Assembly: GCA_946699565.1 (NCBI GenBank)
Contig: CAMPDW010000004.1
Coordinates: forward strand, 62,001-126,000
Reading direction: 5' to 3'
Source of the DNA: an uncultured Commensalibacter sp.
GTDB lineage: Bacteria > Pseudomonadota > Alphaproteobacteria > Acetobacterales > Acetobacteraceae
Length of the DNA: 64,000 bases
Within the stretch, counting starts at the first letter, position 1. Each line of letters opens with the position of its first letter. This document shows positions 19,425 through 29,700 of this stretch, piece by piece. A model generated the notes under the pieces. That model saw only the letters and a program-made list of their open reading frames with translations, did no database searches and was not told where the DNA came from. The translations under genes were made by a program, and so were the position numbers.

Positions 19425-20075
19425 TTATGGGGCTTTAGTAAAACCATGTTCAAGTGCAAAGACTGCAGCTTGTACCCGGCTGTGCAGGTTAAGCTTTTTT
19501 AAAAGATTTTGAACATGTAATTTAATTGTACTTTCTGAAACATTCAAAAACCGTGCAATTTCTTTATTACTAATCCCTTTTGTTAGCCAGGCTAATATTT
19601 CTTTTTCTCTTGGTGTTAAAGAATTATATAAATCCTCTTCTTTTTCCTTTGAACGAAACTGGTCAAAAAGAGTAGAAATCATAGTGGGTGAAAGAATATT
19701 ATTTCCGTTATAAACCTTATGTATACTATCTAATAAAAAATCTGTATTGATATTTTTAAGAAGATATCCTTTTGCCCCCATACTTATACATTGGATAAGA
19801 TCTTCGTTATCTTCAGATATGGTTAGAATTAAAATATTTAAATCTGGATTTAAATTTAATAATCTTTGTAATGTTTCTTTACCGTCCATTCTTGGCATAT
19901 CAAGATCAAGAAGAATAATATCAGGTTGAAGTGATTGCGCCAATTTTATTCCCTCTGGACCATTTTGAGCTTCTCCAATGACTTTTATATCTTCTTGATT
20001 ATTCAATAGGAATTTTAAGCCCGAGCGAAATAGGCTATGATCATCAATAAGTAGAATTGTAATTTTTATTTTCAT
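19425..20075 (-). CDS. narL: Nitrate/nitrite response regulator NarL
   Basis: Two-component regulator of 216 residues. Receiver domain about 1-125, with the acidic pocket at LLIDDH and the phosphoacceptor aspartate in IILLDLDMPRMDG. The C-terminal LuxR-type helix-turn-helix SLTPREKEILAWLTKGISNKEIARFLNVSESTIK spans about residues 150-185. It lies 16 bp after narX in the same direction, so the pair forms one unit. Likely target: the nar operon about 4.5 kb away, divergently transcribed, through sites in the narK upstream region. Confidence 0.9.
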   Translation of the reverse strand: MKIKITILLIDDHSLFRSGLKFLLNNQEDIKVIGEAQNGPEGIKLAQSLQPDIILLDLDMPRMDGKETLQRLLNLNPDLNILILTISEDNEDLIQCISMGAKGYLLKNINTDFLLDSIHKVYNGNNILSPTMISTLFDQFRSKEKEEDLYNSLTPREKEILAWLTKGISNKEIARFLNVSESTIKLHVQNLLKKLNLHSRVQAAVFALEHGFTKAP

Positions 20076-20091
20076 TTTACTTCTATTACCC

Positions 20092-21987
20092 TTATAATGT
20101 GATCGGAATTGTTAAGTTTAATGTAGTGCCATGATCAGGTTTAGATAATATTTCAACTTTTCCCATAAGTGTTTTAGCCCGTTCTTGAATAATTGATAAT
20201 CCAATATGATTTTGTTTTTTATCTTTTAAATTATTCACATCAAATCCTATACCATCATCAACAATATTCATAATAAAATAATTATTATAATTAAATTCAA
20301 GCGTAACTGAGTTACATTTGGAATGTTTACGTATATTTGAAAGTGCTTCTTGTAAAATAAAAATTATTTGCAACTGTTGTTCTTTTGTAATGAAAAGAAA
20401 TTTTTGTAAATTGATAATATTTATTAAAATTTTCGTTTGGGATTCAAAGCGTTTGATTACTTTTTTTACTGCAGTTTTAAAATCTTCTTTATAAATTTTT
20501 GTTCTAAAATTAATAAGCAGTTCACGAATATCTTCATAAGATTCTTGAATGCCATGTTGAATAAAATTCAAGTTTTGTTTGATCTGATTTACATCATTAT
20601 TATTAATTGCCTTTTCCAACATTTGTGCTTGTAAATTGATAAAAGACAATGTTTGGGCAATACTATCGTGAAGCCCTTGTGCAATAAAATTTCTTTCTTC
20701 CATGATTGCTAACTGTTTTTCCTTGGCAGTTAATTGATAGTTTTCGATAGAAATCGCAAGTTGCCGTGTAAGGGTTTCAATTAAATGATAAGTTTCTGGT
20801 GAAAAATAGGATTCCTTTTTTTTAAAATAGAGCACCATAAGCCCGATTTGATTTTTGTTATGTGAAATAGGAAAAATAACGAAATGATCAAATAGTTTTT
20901 TAATGCATGATGGGATCAGGCAATTAGATGCTTGATTGGTTTTGACACAAATTGGATAGGAATCTTTAGGTAATGATGAAATATCAAAAAAACAATTGGC
21001 AGAAAAATAACATTGTTCAATTGCATTGGGGTATTCAGGAAATCCCTTGTTACAGATAAAATTCAGTGCATTTTTTTCTTCATTAAGAAAGCCGATGAAT
21101 CCAGCATCAGCATTCCTTAAATCAATAATTCTTTCCAGAAATTTTTCAGTTGCTATGGTGGGAGTTAAACAGGTATGTAGAAAAGTGATCATGTCATAAA
21201 GAATTGTTAATTCATGATTTTTTTTTCTTAAAGCAATTGTTTTTCGTGAAACTTTTTCTTCTAGATTTTTATATAAATCTTGCAGATTATGTGCCATTTG
21301 ATTGAATCCCGAAGATACGATACCGAATTCATTATTATTAATAACGGTTATACGTTCCGACAATTTGCCTTTGCTTAGGGCTTTTATACTTGTTTCCAGA
21401 CGTCTTAAAGGTGTGATGACAGATTGATATAAAAGATAGATACTAGTAAAAGCAGTTATAACGATCATTAAGATAATTATGGCAAGGATAAATCTTAACC
21501 AAATAATATCTTGCGTATTTTGATTTTCAATTAATTTAACTAAAAGATCGATATCTTCAACAAAACTATTGATACGATAGGTTTCTTCATCAGATAATTT
21601 TGGTTTTTGACTGGCATGGTTAATTAAGGGAAGGATAGTATCCTGATATTCTTTTTTAATATGTTTAATTTGTAAATTAATTTTTTTATTATTTGAAAAA
21701 ATCAGGATGTTATTATCGTATTTTTTTAATTTTGTTAAAATATGCGTAAATTTAGTTTGCTCACGATATAAGGTGTTATAATCATTTTGGTTGGCAAGAA
21801 TCACCATATAGTAAACGCGCATGCGTAAACTTCCAGTATAATTGATGGCAATTCCAGCATTTTCCAATTGCCATAGAAGGGTTAGTGCATATCCTGTAAA
21901 AAGGATAGCACATATAACCCATATTATAGTACTGACGAGCAACTTCGTCGAGAGTTTATTGAAGGATTGTCTTAAGTGCATTATCAT
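20092..21987 (-). CDS. narX: Nitrate/nitrite sensor histidine kinase NarX
   Basis: Membrane sensor of 631 residues. TM1 lies near residues 15-38 and TM2 near 165-188, flanking a periplasmic four-helix sensor. Right after TM1 the segment INYTGSLRMRVYYMV matches the P-box of NarX/NarQ, the nitrate-binding element. A HAMP domain, a GAF-like region with several cysteines (Cys-rich as in NarX), the HisKA_3 box FIAQGLHDSIAQTLSF with the phosphorylated histidine near residue 441, and an HATPase with DDGIGFD follow. Co-directional with narL, and 56 bp downstream of the TonB receptor gene. Confidence 0.92.
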   Translation of the reverse strand: MIMHLRQSFNKLSTKLLVSTIIWVICAILFTGYALTLLWQLENAGIAINYTGSLRMRVYYMVILANQNDYNTLYREQTKFTHILTKLKKYDNNILIFSNNKKINLQIKHIKKEYQDTILPLINHASQKPKLSDEETYRINSFVEDIDLLVKLIENQNTQDIIWLRFILAIIILMIVITAFTSIYLLYQSVITPLRRLETSIKALSKGKLSERITVINNNEFGIVSSGFNQMAHNLQDLYKNLEEKVSRKTIALRKKNHELTILYDMITFLHTCLTPTIATEKFLERIIDLRNADAGFIGFLNEEKNALNFICNKGFPEYPNAIEQCYFSANCFFDISSLPKDSYPICVKTNQASNCLIPSCIKKLFDHFVIFPISHNKNQIGLMVLYFKKKESYFSPETYHLIETLTRQLAISIENYQLTAKEKQLAIMEERNFIAQGLHDSIAQTLSFINLQAQMLEKAINNNDVNQIKQNLNFIQHGIQESYEDIRELLINFRTKIYKEDFKTAVKKVIKRFESQTKILINIINLQKFLFITKEQQLQIIFILQEALSNIRKHSKCNSVTLEFNYNNYFIMNIVDDGIGFDVNNLKDKKQNHIGLSIIQERAKTLMGKVEILSKPDHGTTLNLTIPITL

Positions 21988-22043
21988 TAATGAATTGAAA
22001 ATATTGATTAAGAGTTGTTTATTTAAATATTTGAGTTTAAATA

Positions 22044-24215
22044 TTAAAAATCAACTGCCAATGAAAAATGATATGTTCTTGGTAATCCAGCATAAGCACT
22101 ATTATTTGCTGTTCCTCCATTAATAGAGGTTGGATATATGGATAACCAGTAATGTTTATTGGTAATATTTTCTACATTAAAGCGTGCTGCAAAAGGAATT
22201 TTATAAATATGAAAAGCGTAACGTGTTCCTAAATCTGCTGTAAAATACCCTTTTGCAAAACTTGTATTGTAATTATTGGCGGCCCTGCGATCTGTATAAT
22301 GAAGGGTAATATTAAAAGCCATTCCATATAAAACATGATCACGAGGTAAAGGTAATCGATAATCAACGAGAAAATTGGTTTGAACAGGTGGAACACCAAC
22401 AATTTGTTTATGGGATGTTGTAATATTACCTGTTTTACCTAATTGCGCATCTAACCAAGTTACTCCTCCAAGAATGGATAGGTTATCGTATATTTGACCA
22501 GAAACTTGGAATTCAACACCGTAATTGCGCTGTGTCCCGGCTACAGAAAAAATATTGGTTGTTTGGTTAATAAATGCAAAAGGACGTGTCATGCGGAAAG
22601 CGGCAACATTTAACCATAATTGATTAAATTTAACTTTATATCCTACTTCATATTCTTCGCTGCGATAAGGCGCCATGACTTGATTTGGATTCAATACACC
22701 CATTGCAGGGGCAGTATCGCCTGCTTGTAAGCTTCTTGCCCATGTAAAATATGCTGTATGACCTTCAAAAGGATGATAGATTAAGCTTGTAGTTGGACTG
22801 AAAGCAGCAGAATTAGAATCATGGGATTTCTTAACACCTTTGATATTCCAGCTATCACTGCTCAGCCAGTTCCAACTGAAAATGCCGATGATGGACCATT
22901 GATTGTTAAAATGTATTGTATCACCAGCGATTAACGCTTGTTGTTTTATCAATGCGGATTGATATCGTCCCCAACCTTGGGGGCGATGGCCTGGATATGG
23001 AAAGGCGCTGGGGCTATGGATATTAGTATTCCCGAGCATGATAGTTTCATTATGTGTAGGGTTGTAATTTCCCCGGATGTATCCATTGGTTCCAAGAACG
23101 AAGTTATGTTTAACAAAATCTGTATGAACTTCACCGTTAATATAACCAAAATTACTTCCAACTTCAAAATCATTGGCTGTGCTTGCTGCAACAATGGTTT
23201 GTTGATAATCACCTGTATTATTTAAAAAACGGTTATTATTTGTAAAAGAATTTCTTATAGCATCGTGATATAAACCACCTAATGTCAAATGCAAGTTTTT
23301 ATTAATCTGATGTTTTATTTTGGCAAGAAAAGTATTGGTTTCTGTATTAAATCCTGCATATTTCTGACCCAGATAGGCTTTACTCGTATTGGGTGCAGAA
23401 GGAAGGTCTATAGAGTTATTATAGGTAAAATTTGGAGCTGTTCCGCGTTCATCGTAAGTATAGTGACTGGCATCAATTTCAATCACTGTTTTAGAAGATA
23501 TGCGGAAATCAAAATCACCACTGACGAGATAGCGTTTTAACCAGCTATGTTCAACATAACTTGTTCCTTCACCGTGTAAAAGATTTAAACGGTAACCGAA
23601 CCAGTCATTTTTTCCTGCTCGTCCAGAAAAATCACCAAGCTCTGTCACGGTACCAATTGAATCATATTCAACAGCGATATTTTCCATGCGACGATCCATT
23701 GGACGTTTTAATTGATAGCTAAATATACCTGCAGGGTTTTGGGGGCCATACATTGCCCCTGCCAATCCGTTTAAAACCTGTACGTTTTCGAACATTTCAG
23801 CAGGGTAAGGTGTGGTTGAGGTTATATTCAAACCATCAAGACGTGTATTTGAGACAACATCAGATTCAAACCCACGAGATTGAGGTCTGGACATTCCTGC
23901 TGTACCACGCGCTTCCAATTGGACAGAAGGTAAATAACGCATTAAGTCATTTACGTTTCTGGCTTGTTGATTGATAATAACGTCATGAGGAATGGTAAGA
24001 ATAGAGAAAGGTGCATCTTCAGATTTTAATGTTCCTAAAGGCCCAAGATTAACTTCTGGAGTACTCATAACTGCAACTGAACCAGAAGCAAGTCTTACTC
24101 CTTTGACAACGATTTTTTCATTTTTTTCGCTATCTTTTTCCATATTCGTTTGTGCCATTGTATGGAATGGAAGTAAAAACAATAATGTTAAAATATATTT
24201 GTGGTGTTTTTTCAT
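22044..24215 (-). CDS. TonB-dependent siderophore receptor
   Basis: Outer-membrane ligand-gated barrel of 723 residues. A signal peptide ends near residue 21 (FHTMAQ), a TonB-box-like IVVKG follows, then a plug domain (SILTIPHDVIINQQARNVNDLM, QSRGFESD, GLAGAMYGPQNPAG) and a long barrel ending in the aromatic AVDF. Closest in pattern to FpvA/ferric-siderophore receptors; the actual ligand is unknown. No TonB-linked sigma/anti-sigma pair is next to it. It sits between narX and the nar operon and is transcribed towards narX, so read-through into narXL is possible. Nitrate reductase needs iron as well as molybdenum, which may explain the location. Confidence 0.88.
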   Translation of the reverse strand: MKKHHKYILTLLFLLPFHTMAQTNMEKDSEKNEKIVVKGVRLASGSVAVMSTPEVNLGPLGTLKSEDAPFSILTIPHDVIINQQARNVNDLMRYLPSVQLEARGTAGMSRPQSRGFESDVVSNTRLDGLNITSTTPYPAEMFENVQVLNGLAGAMYGPQNPAGIFSYQLKRPMDRRMENIAVEYDSIGTVTELGDFSGRAGKNDWFGYRLNLLHGEGTSYVEHSWLKRYLVSGDFDFRISSKTVIEIDASHYTYDERGTAPNFTYNNSIDLPSAPNTSKAYLGQKYAGFNTETNTFLAKIKHQINKNLHLTLGGLYHDAIRNSFTNNNRFLNNTGDYQQTIVAASTANDFEVGSNFGYINGEVHTDFVKHNFVLGTNGYIRGNYNPTHNETIMLGNTNIHSPSAFPYPGHRPQGWGRYQSALIKQQALIAGDTIHFNNQWSIIGIFSWNWLSSDSWNIKGVKKSHDSNSAAFSPTTSLIYHPFEGHTAYFTWARSLQAGDTAPAMGVLNPNQVMAPYRSEEYEVGYKVKFNQLWLNVAAFRMTRPFAFINQTTNIFSVAGTQRNYGVEFQVSGQIYDNLSILGGVTWLDAQLGKTGNITTSHKQIVGVPPVQTNFLVDYRLPLPRDHVLYGMAFNITLHYTDRRAANNYNTSFAKGYFTADLGTRYAFHIYKIPFAARFNVENITNKHYWLSIYPTSINGGTANNSAYAGLPRTYHFSLAVDF

Positions 24216-24301
24216 GAAGAATATTTTGATAAAGAAAATATAAATAAAACTATTCTAATCATTAAAAATAATATGGTATAATTTTATAAAAATAAAATAA
24301 T

Positions 24302-24495
24302 AAAAATACTAACTATAATGGGTTGGTAATGATTGACCGTTTGAATGAAATGATTATGAACTTCTGACTAATTTGCTTATTTATTGTATAAGATAAATTT
24401 TAAAAACTAATCATAATGGTTAGGTTCGTAGTAGTCATTTTTGTAGATGTCTATGAGCTTTTGACCAATTTGTTCATTCATTTAGATGCTGTAAA
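24302..24495. repeat. Imperfect tandem duplication in the narK upstream region
   Basis: Two copies of roughly 95-98 bp lie back to back, at about 24302-24400 and 24401-24495. Conserved blocks recur at 97-98 bp spacing: ATAATGG, then ATGARCTTYTGACYAATTTG, then ATTYATT. Overall identity is roughly two thirds by eye. The whole 360-bp gap (24216-24575) has no gene; it must contain the divergent promoters of the TonB receptor and narK. No canonical FNR box was found in it. Confidence 0.6.
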
Positions 24496-24575
24496 TACTA
24501 TAGACAATTAAATGTTTTGAACAGATGATAAGGATCAATTAAAACGTTACCAATAATATTACCAAGGAAAAAACA

Positions 24576-25958
24576 ATGTCTCATTTATTAAAAAAATGGG
24601 AGCCAGAAAACCAAGATTTTTGGGAAAAGCAAGGACGAGTTATTGCTTTACGAAATTTGTGGATTTCAGTTCCTGCACTTTTACTTGCTTTTGTTGTGTG
24701 GCAGATTTGGAGTGTTGTTGTTGTTTATTTACCTGAAGTAGGATTTCAATATACTCAAAACCAGTTAATGTTATTAACTGCTTTATCCGCTTTATCAGGT
24801 GCTACATTAAGAATTATTTATGCTTTCATGGTGCCTATTTTCGGTGGAAGAAAGTGGACAGTTTTTTCAACAGCAACACTTTTAATACCAACCATTGGTT
24901 TCGGTATATGTATTCAAAATTCGCATACAAGTTTTACAACAATGGTCATTTTAGCTTTGTTATGTGGTTTTGGTGGGGCTAATTTCAGTTCATCAATGGC
25001 AAATATCGGATATTTCTTTCCAAAATCTAGAAAAGGTTTTGCTACAGGGATGAATGCTGGATTGGGAAATCTTGGTGTTCCAGCTGTACAATTTGTTACT
25101 TTATGGGTTATTGGTATCAGCCTTTTCGGAGCTATGGGGGGTGGACCAGAAACACGAATTCATAATGGTCAGCATAGCCTCGTATGGTTACAGAACATTA
25201 CCTATATATGGGTGCCTTTTATTGTTCTGACGGTTATTGCCGCCTGGTTTGGAATGAATGATCTTGTAACGGCAAAAGCATCCTTTTCGGAACAATTCAT
25301 TATTTTCAAACGGAAACAAACCTGGATTTTTTGTTTGCTTTATCTAGGTACTTTTGGTTCTTTTATTGGTTTTTCAGCGGCTTTGCCTCTTTTAATAAAA
25401 CATGAATTTGTGGATGTAAATCCAGTTAAATTTGCCTTTCTTGGACCTTTATTGGGATCACTCTTTAGAGTGGTTGGGGGTATCGCCTCGGATAAGTTTA
25501 AAGCAACACGTGTAACATTAATCAGCTTTCTTGGAATGGTGATTTTCTCGTTATGTATTGTGTATTTTATATCTACACCTGATGAATCAAGGAGTTTTGT
25601 AGGGTTTTTAATCAGTTTTATGATTTTATTTATTTTTGTAGGATTGGGGAATGGGTCTGTCTTTGCACAGGTGCCAGGTGTCTTTACCCTTTTTTATAAT
25701 AAATACATCAAAGATAACAGCCATGAATCAGATGAGCAACTGGTTGAAAATGCAGCAAAGGAAACAGGTGCAGTTCTTGGTTTTATGGGAGCCATAGGTG
25801 CTTATGGTGGTTTTATCATTCCGAAATTATACGGTACTTCTTTAAGTTACACAGGATCTTATAACTTAGCTTTTTATATTTTTGTAGGATTTTATGTTTT
25901 CTGCATTTTATTAAATTGGTGGTACTACCTCCGTAAAAATGCGGAATTACGCTGTTAG
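24576..25958 (+). CDS. narK: Nitrate/nitrite MFS transporter NarK
   Basis: Inner-membrane transporter of 460 residues with about 12 hydrophobic segments. The NarK/NasA signatures are present: GGANFSSSMANIGYFFPKSRKGFATGMNAGLGNLGVP near residue 130-170 (first glycine-rich nitrate motif) and ETGAVLGFMGAIGAYGGFIIP near 390 (second). It moves nitrate in and/or nitrite out for the reductase encoded just downstream. An AAGGA ribosome site precedes the ATG. First gene of narK-narGHJI, 32 bp before narG. Confidence 0.95.
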   Translation: MSHLLKKWEPENQDFWEKQGRVIALRNLWISVPALLLAFVVWQIWSVVVVYLPEVGFQYTQNQLMLLTALSALSGATLRIIYAFMVPIFGGRKWTVFSTATLLIPTIGFGICIQNSHTSFTTMVILALLCGFGGANFSSSMANIGYFFPKSRKGFATGMNAGLGNLGVPAVQFVTLWVIGISLFGAMGGGPETRIHNGQHSLVWLQNITYIWVPFIVLTVIAAWFGMNDLVTAKASFSEQFIIFKRKQTWIFCLLYLGTFGSFIGFSAALPLLIKHEFVDVNPVKFAFLGPLLGSLFRVVGGIASDKFKATRVTLISFLGMVIFSLCIVYFISTPDESRSFVGFLISFMILFIFVGLGNGSVFAQVPGVFTLFYNKYIKDNSHESDEQLVENAAKETGAVLGFMGAIGAYGGFIIPKLYGTSLSYTGSYNLAFYIFVGFYVFCILLNWWYYLRKNAELRC

Positions 25959-25990
25959 AGCGGATTTTGGTAAGAATTTGGAATAGAAAT

Positions 25991-28900
25991 ATGAGCCATA
26001 TATTAGATCGTTTAAATTTCTTTAATAAAACGAAAAGTCAATTTGCTGACGGACATGGTGCTGTTGTTAATGAAGATAGAAAATGGGAAGATGCATATAG
26101 ACAACGTTGGCAACAGGATAAAATAGTACGTTCGACTCATGGGGTAAATTGTACAGGATCATGTAGTTGGAAAATTTATGTAAAAAGCGGATTGATTACA
26201 TGGGAAACCCAACAAACGGATTATCCAAGAACACGTGCAGATTTACCTAACCATGAACCTAGGGGTTGTCCTCGGGGTGCATCTTATAGTTGGTATGTCT
26301 ATTCAGCCCAACGTGTTAAATATCCGATGTTACGCGGGCAATTAGCACGTTTATGGCGTGACGTACGGAAAAAGCTTGATCCAATCAAGGCTTGGGAATA
26401 TATCAGCCAGACCCCTGAATTGGCGAATTCTTATAAAAAACGTCGCGGGCTGGGCGGATTTGTTCGTTCAACATGGCAAGAAGTTAATGAACTGATTGCA
26501 GCAGCAAATAACTTTACAATTAAGAAATTTGGACCTGATCGGGTTATAGGCTTTTCACCTATTCCAGCAATGTCGATGATTAGTTATGCTTCAGGTGCAC
26601 GATACCTGTCTTTAATTGGTGGGGTTCCTTTATCATTTTATGATTGGTATTGTGATTTGCCTCCAGCCAGTCCTCAAGTATGGGGTGAACAGACGGATGT
26701 TCCTGAATCTGCTGATTGGTATAACTCAACTTATTTATTGGTATGGGGATCTAATATTCCTATGACTCGTACTCCTGATGCCCATTTTTATTCGGAAGTA
26801 CGGTATAAAGGGACCAAAACGGTTGCGGTTTCATCAGATTATGGTGAAATGGTAAAATTTAGTGATATATGGTTGGCCCCTAAACAGGGAACGGATGCTG
26901 CTTTATCTATGGCGATGGGCCATGTGATATTTAAAGAATATCATCTTGATCAATCATCAGAATATTTCTCTTCTTATTGTCGTCAATATACGGATATGCC
27001 AATGTTGGTTATGATTGATGAAAAAGAGGGAAAAAATTATCCTGGATTTTTCTTGCGTTCCAGCCATTTGGCAGATCAATTAGATGAGAAAAATAATCCA
27101 GAATGGAAAACACTTGTTATTGATGAAACTTCTGGTCAGATCGTAACGCCTAAAGGATCTATAGGATTCAGATGGGGTGAAACTGGACAATGGAATTTAC
27201 AAAAACAAGATAGTAAAGGTAATGCGGTTCAGGCTCAATTATCCTTATTAGGTAAGCACGATAAGGTTGCAAATATTGTTTTTAATTATTTTGCTGGTGA
27301 AAGCAAAAATGAAGAAATGATTCGTAAGGTTCCTGTTAAAACGATTACATTATCAGATGGGCGGCAAGTTAACATTGCAACCGTATTTGATTTGATGGCT
27401 GCTAATTATAGCATAGACCGTGGTTTAGGGGATGGTGCAAAAGATTACTTGGATGATATTGCTTATACTCCAAAATGGCAGGAAAAATACACAGGGGTTA
27501 AACCTGAACTTGTTATTCAAGTAGCTCGTGAATTTGCTCAAAATGCTGATAAAACGCGTGGTAAAAGCATGATTATTGTTGGTGCTGGTTTGAATCATTG
27601 GTACCATATGGATATGTCTTATCGTGGCATTATCAATATGCTGATGCTTTGTGGATGTATTGGTCAAAGTGGTGGTGGGTGGTGTCATTATGTAGGTCAG
27701 GAAAAATTAAGACCTCAAACTGGATGGGCTCCATTAGCTTTCGGTTTGGATTGGAACCGTCCATCAAGACAAATGAATGGAACATCTTTTTTCTATAATC
27801 ATACTAGTCAATGGCGTCATGAAAAACTTGCAATTAATGAAGTTATTTCACAAAAAGATTTTCTTGAATTTGAGGGAATGTCTTTGATTGATTGTAATGC
27901 AAAGGCCGAACGTATGGGTTGGTTGCCTTCTGCTCCGCAGTTATCAATGAATCCTTTGATATTAACGCAGAAGGCTGCCGCTGCAAACCAGGATCCAATT
28001 GCCTATACTGTGGAAGGATTGAAATCGGGTTCCGTTGATATGTCCTGTAATGACCCTGACAATCCTGTAAATTTTCCACGTAATATGTTTATTTGGCGTT
28101 CAAATATTCTGGGCTCTTCAGGTAAAGGGCATGAATATTTTCTTAAATATCTTTTAGGGACGCAAAATGCCGTTTTAAGTGATGAGAAGACTTGTATTAA
28201 ACCAAAGGAAATCAAGGTAAGACCAGCTACTGAAGGTAAATTAGATTTATTGGTTGTTCTTGATTTTCGTATGTCAACGACCTGTTTATATGCTGATGTT
28301 ATATTACCAACGGCAACATGGTACGAAAAAGATGATTTAAATACATCGGATATGCATCCTTTTATCCATCCTTTAAGTGAATCTATACAGCCTTTATGGC
28401 AAAGTAAAAGCGATTGGGAAATTTTTAAAGGACTTTCAAAGAAATTTTCTGAATTGGCCGTAGATTATCTTGGGACACAAAAAGATTTAGTTCTAACACC
28501 TCTAATGCATGATACACCTCAGGAATTAAGTCAGCCATTAGAGGTTAAAGATTGGAAAAAAGGTGAATGCGATCCAATTCCCGGGAAAACAATGCCTGCT
28601 ATGAAGATTATTGAAAGAAATTACGGTGCTATTTATGAGCAATTTACATCTGTTGGACCTTTGCTTGAAAAAATGGGTAACGGAGGTAAAGGTATACATT
28701 GGGATACAAAACATGAAGTTGATCAGTTGCGTGATTTAAATAAAGTTGTTGAAAAAGGTGTTGCTAAAGATCAGCCTAAACTTGATACTGCAATTGATGC
28801 CGCTGAAATGATTTTGACTCTTGCACCAGAAACAAACGGTCATATTGCTGTCAAAGCATGGTATGCTCTATCAAAAATAACTGGGATTGATCATACTCAT

Positions 28901-29689
28901 CTGGCAAAATCTCGTGAACATGATTCCATTCGTTTTAGGGATATACAATCGCAACCGCGTAAAATTATTTCTTCACCAATCTGGTCTGGCTTGGAAAGTG
29001 AAAAGGTTAGCTATAATGCTGGCTATACAAATGTTCACGAATTAATTCCTTGGAGAACTCTAACTGGGCGTCAACAATTTTATCAGGATCATCAATGGAT
29101 GCGTGCATTTGGTGAAATGTTGTGTGTTTATCGTCCTGCTGTTGATCTAAAGACAACGAAAAAAATCATAGGACAACATGGAAATGGGAATCCTGAAATT
29201 ATATTGAATTTCATTACTCCTCACCAGAAATGGGGGATCCATAGTACTTATTCCGATAATTTACGTATGCTAACCCTTTCCCGCGGTGGGCCACATATTT
29301 GGATTTCTGAAATTGATGCAAAGAAAGCGGGTATTGTTGATAATGATTGGATTGAAGTTTTCAATTTAAATGGAACTTTGACGGCTAGGGCAATTGTGAG
29401 TCAACGTGTGCCAGAAGGTATGACCTTGATGTATCATGCACAGGAAAAAATTGTGAATGTTCCTGGCGCAGAAGTGTCAAAGAAACGTGGGGGTATTCAT
29501 AATTCGGTAACACGAACTGTTTTAAAACCAACTCATATGATTGGGGGTTATGCCCAATATTCTTATGGATTTAATTATTATGGAACCGTTGGGGCAAATC
29601 GTGATGAATTTGTGGTTGTTCGTAAAATGAAACACGTCGACTGGTTAGAAGAAGCAGACGCGATACATTATCCTAATTCTAAAGTATAA
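25991..29689 (+). CDS. narG: Respiratory nitrate reductase alpha subunit NarG
   Basis: Catalytic molybdenum subunit on the cytoplasmic side, reducing nitrate to nitrite. The FS0 cluster ligands are visible in STHGVNCTGSCSWK (His, Cys, Cys) with a later Cys in EPRGCPRGAS. The Mo-coordinating aspartate lies in FYDWYCDLPPASPQVWGEQTDV. Further bis-MGD contacts include WGSNIPMTRTPDAH and the C-terminal molydopterin dinucleotide-binding domain ending DEFVVVRKMK. About 1232 residues, normal for the family. No Tat signal, consistent with the cytoplasm-facing type. The start is the ATG at MSHILDRL rather than a TTG eight codons upstream. Confidence 0.97.
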   Translation: MSHILDRLNFFNKTKSQFADGHGAVVNEDRKWEDAYRQRWQQDKIVRSTHGVNCTGSCSWKIYVKSGLITWETQQTDYPRTRADLPNHEPRGCPRGASYSWYVYSAQRVKYPMLRGQLARLWRDVRKKLDPIKAWEYISQTPELANSYKKRRGLGGFVRSTWQEVNELIAAANNFTIKKFGPDRVIGFSPIPAMSMISYASGARYLSLIGGVPLSFYDWYCDLPPASPQVWGEQTDVPESADWYNSTYLLVWGSNIPMTRTPDAHFYSEVRYKGTKTVAVSSDYGEMVKFSDIWLAPKQGTDAALSMAMGHVIFKEYHLDQSSEYFSSYCRQYTDMPMLVMIDEKEGKNYPGFFLRSSHLADQLDEKNNPEWKTLVIDETSGQIVTPKGSIGFRWGETGQWNLQKQDSKGNAVQAQLSLLGKHDKVANIVFNYFAGESKNEEMIRKVPVKTITLSDGRQVNIATVFDLMAANYSIDRGLGDGAKDYLDDIAYTPKWQEKYTGVKPELVIQVAREFAQNADKTRGKSMIIVGAGLNHWYHMDMSYRGIINMLMLCGCIGQSGGGWCHYVGQEKLRPQTGWAPLAFGLDWNRPSRQMNGTSFFYNHTSQWRHEKLAINEVISQKDFLEFEGMSLIDCNAKAERMGWLPSAPQLSMNPLILTQKAAAANQDPIAYTVEGLKSGSVDMSCNDPDNPVNFPRNMFIWRSNILGSSGKGHEYFLKYLLGTQNAVLSDEKTCIKPKEIKVRPATEGKLDLLVVLDFRMSTTCLYADVILPTATWYEKDDLNTSDMHPFIHPLSESIQPLWQSKSDWEIFKGLSKKFSELAVDYLGTQKDLVLTPLMHDTPQELSQPLEVKDWKKGECDPIPGKTMPAMKIIERNYGAIYEQFTSVGPLLEKMGNGGKGIHWDTKHEVDQLRDLNKVVEKGVAKDQPKLDTAIDAAEMILTLAPETNGHIAVKAWYALSKITGIDHTHLAKSREHDSIRFRDIQSQPRKIISSPIWSGLESEKVSYNAGYTNVHELIPWRTLTGRQQFYQDHQWMRAFGEMLCVYRPAVDLKTTKKIIGQHGNGNPEIILNFITPHQKWGIHSTYSDNLRMLTLSRGGPHIWISEIDAKKAGIVDNDWIEVFNLNGTLTARAIVSQRVPEGMTLMYHAQEKIVNVPGAEVSKKRGGIHNSVTRTVLKPTHMIGGYAQYSYGFNYYGTVGANRDEFVVVRKMKHVDWLEEADAIHYPNSKV

Positions 29690-29700
29690 AGAGAATATCA

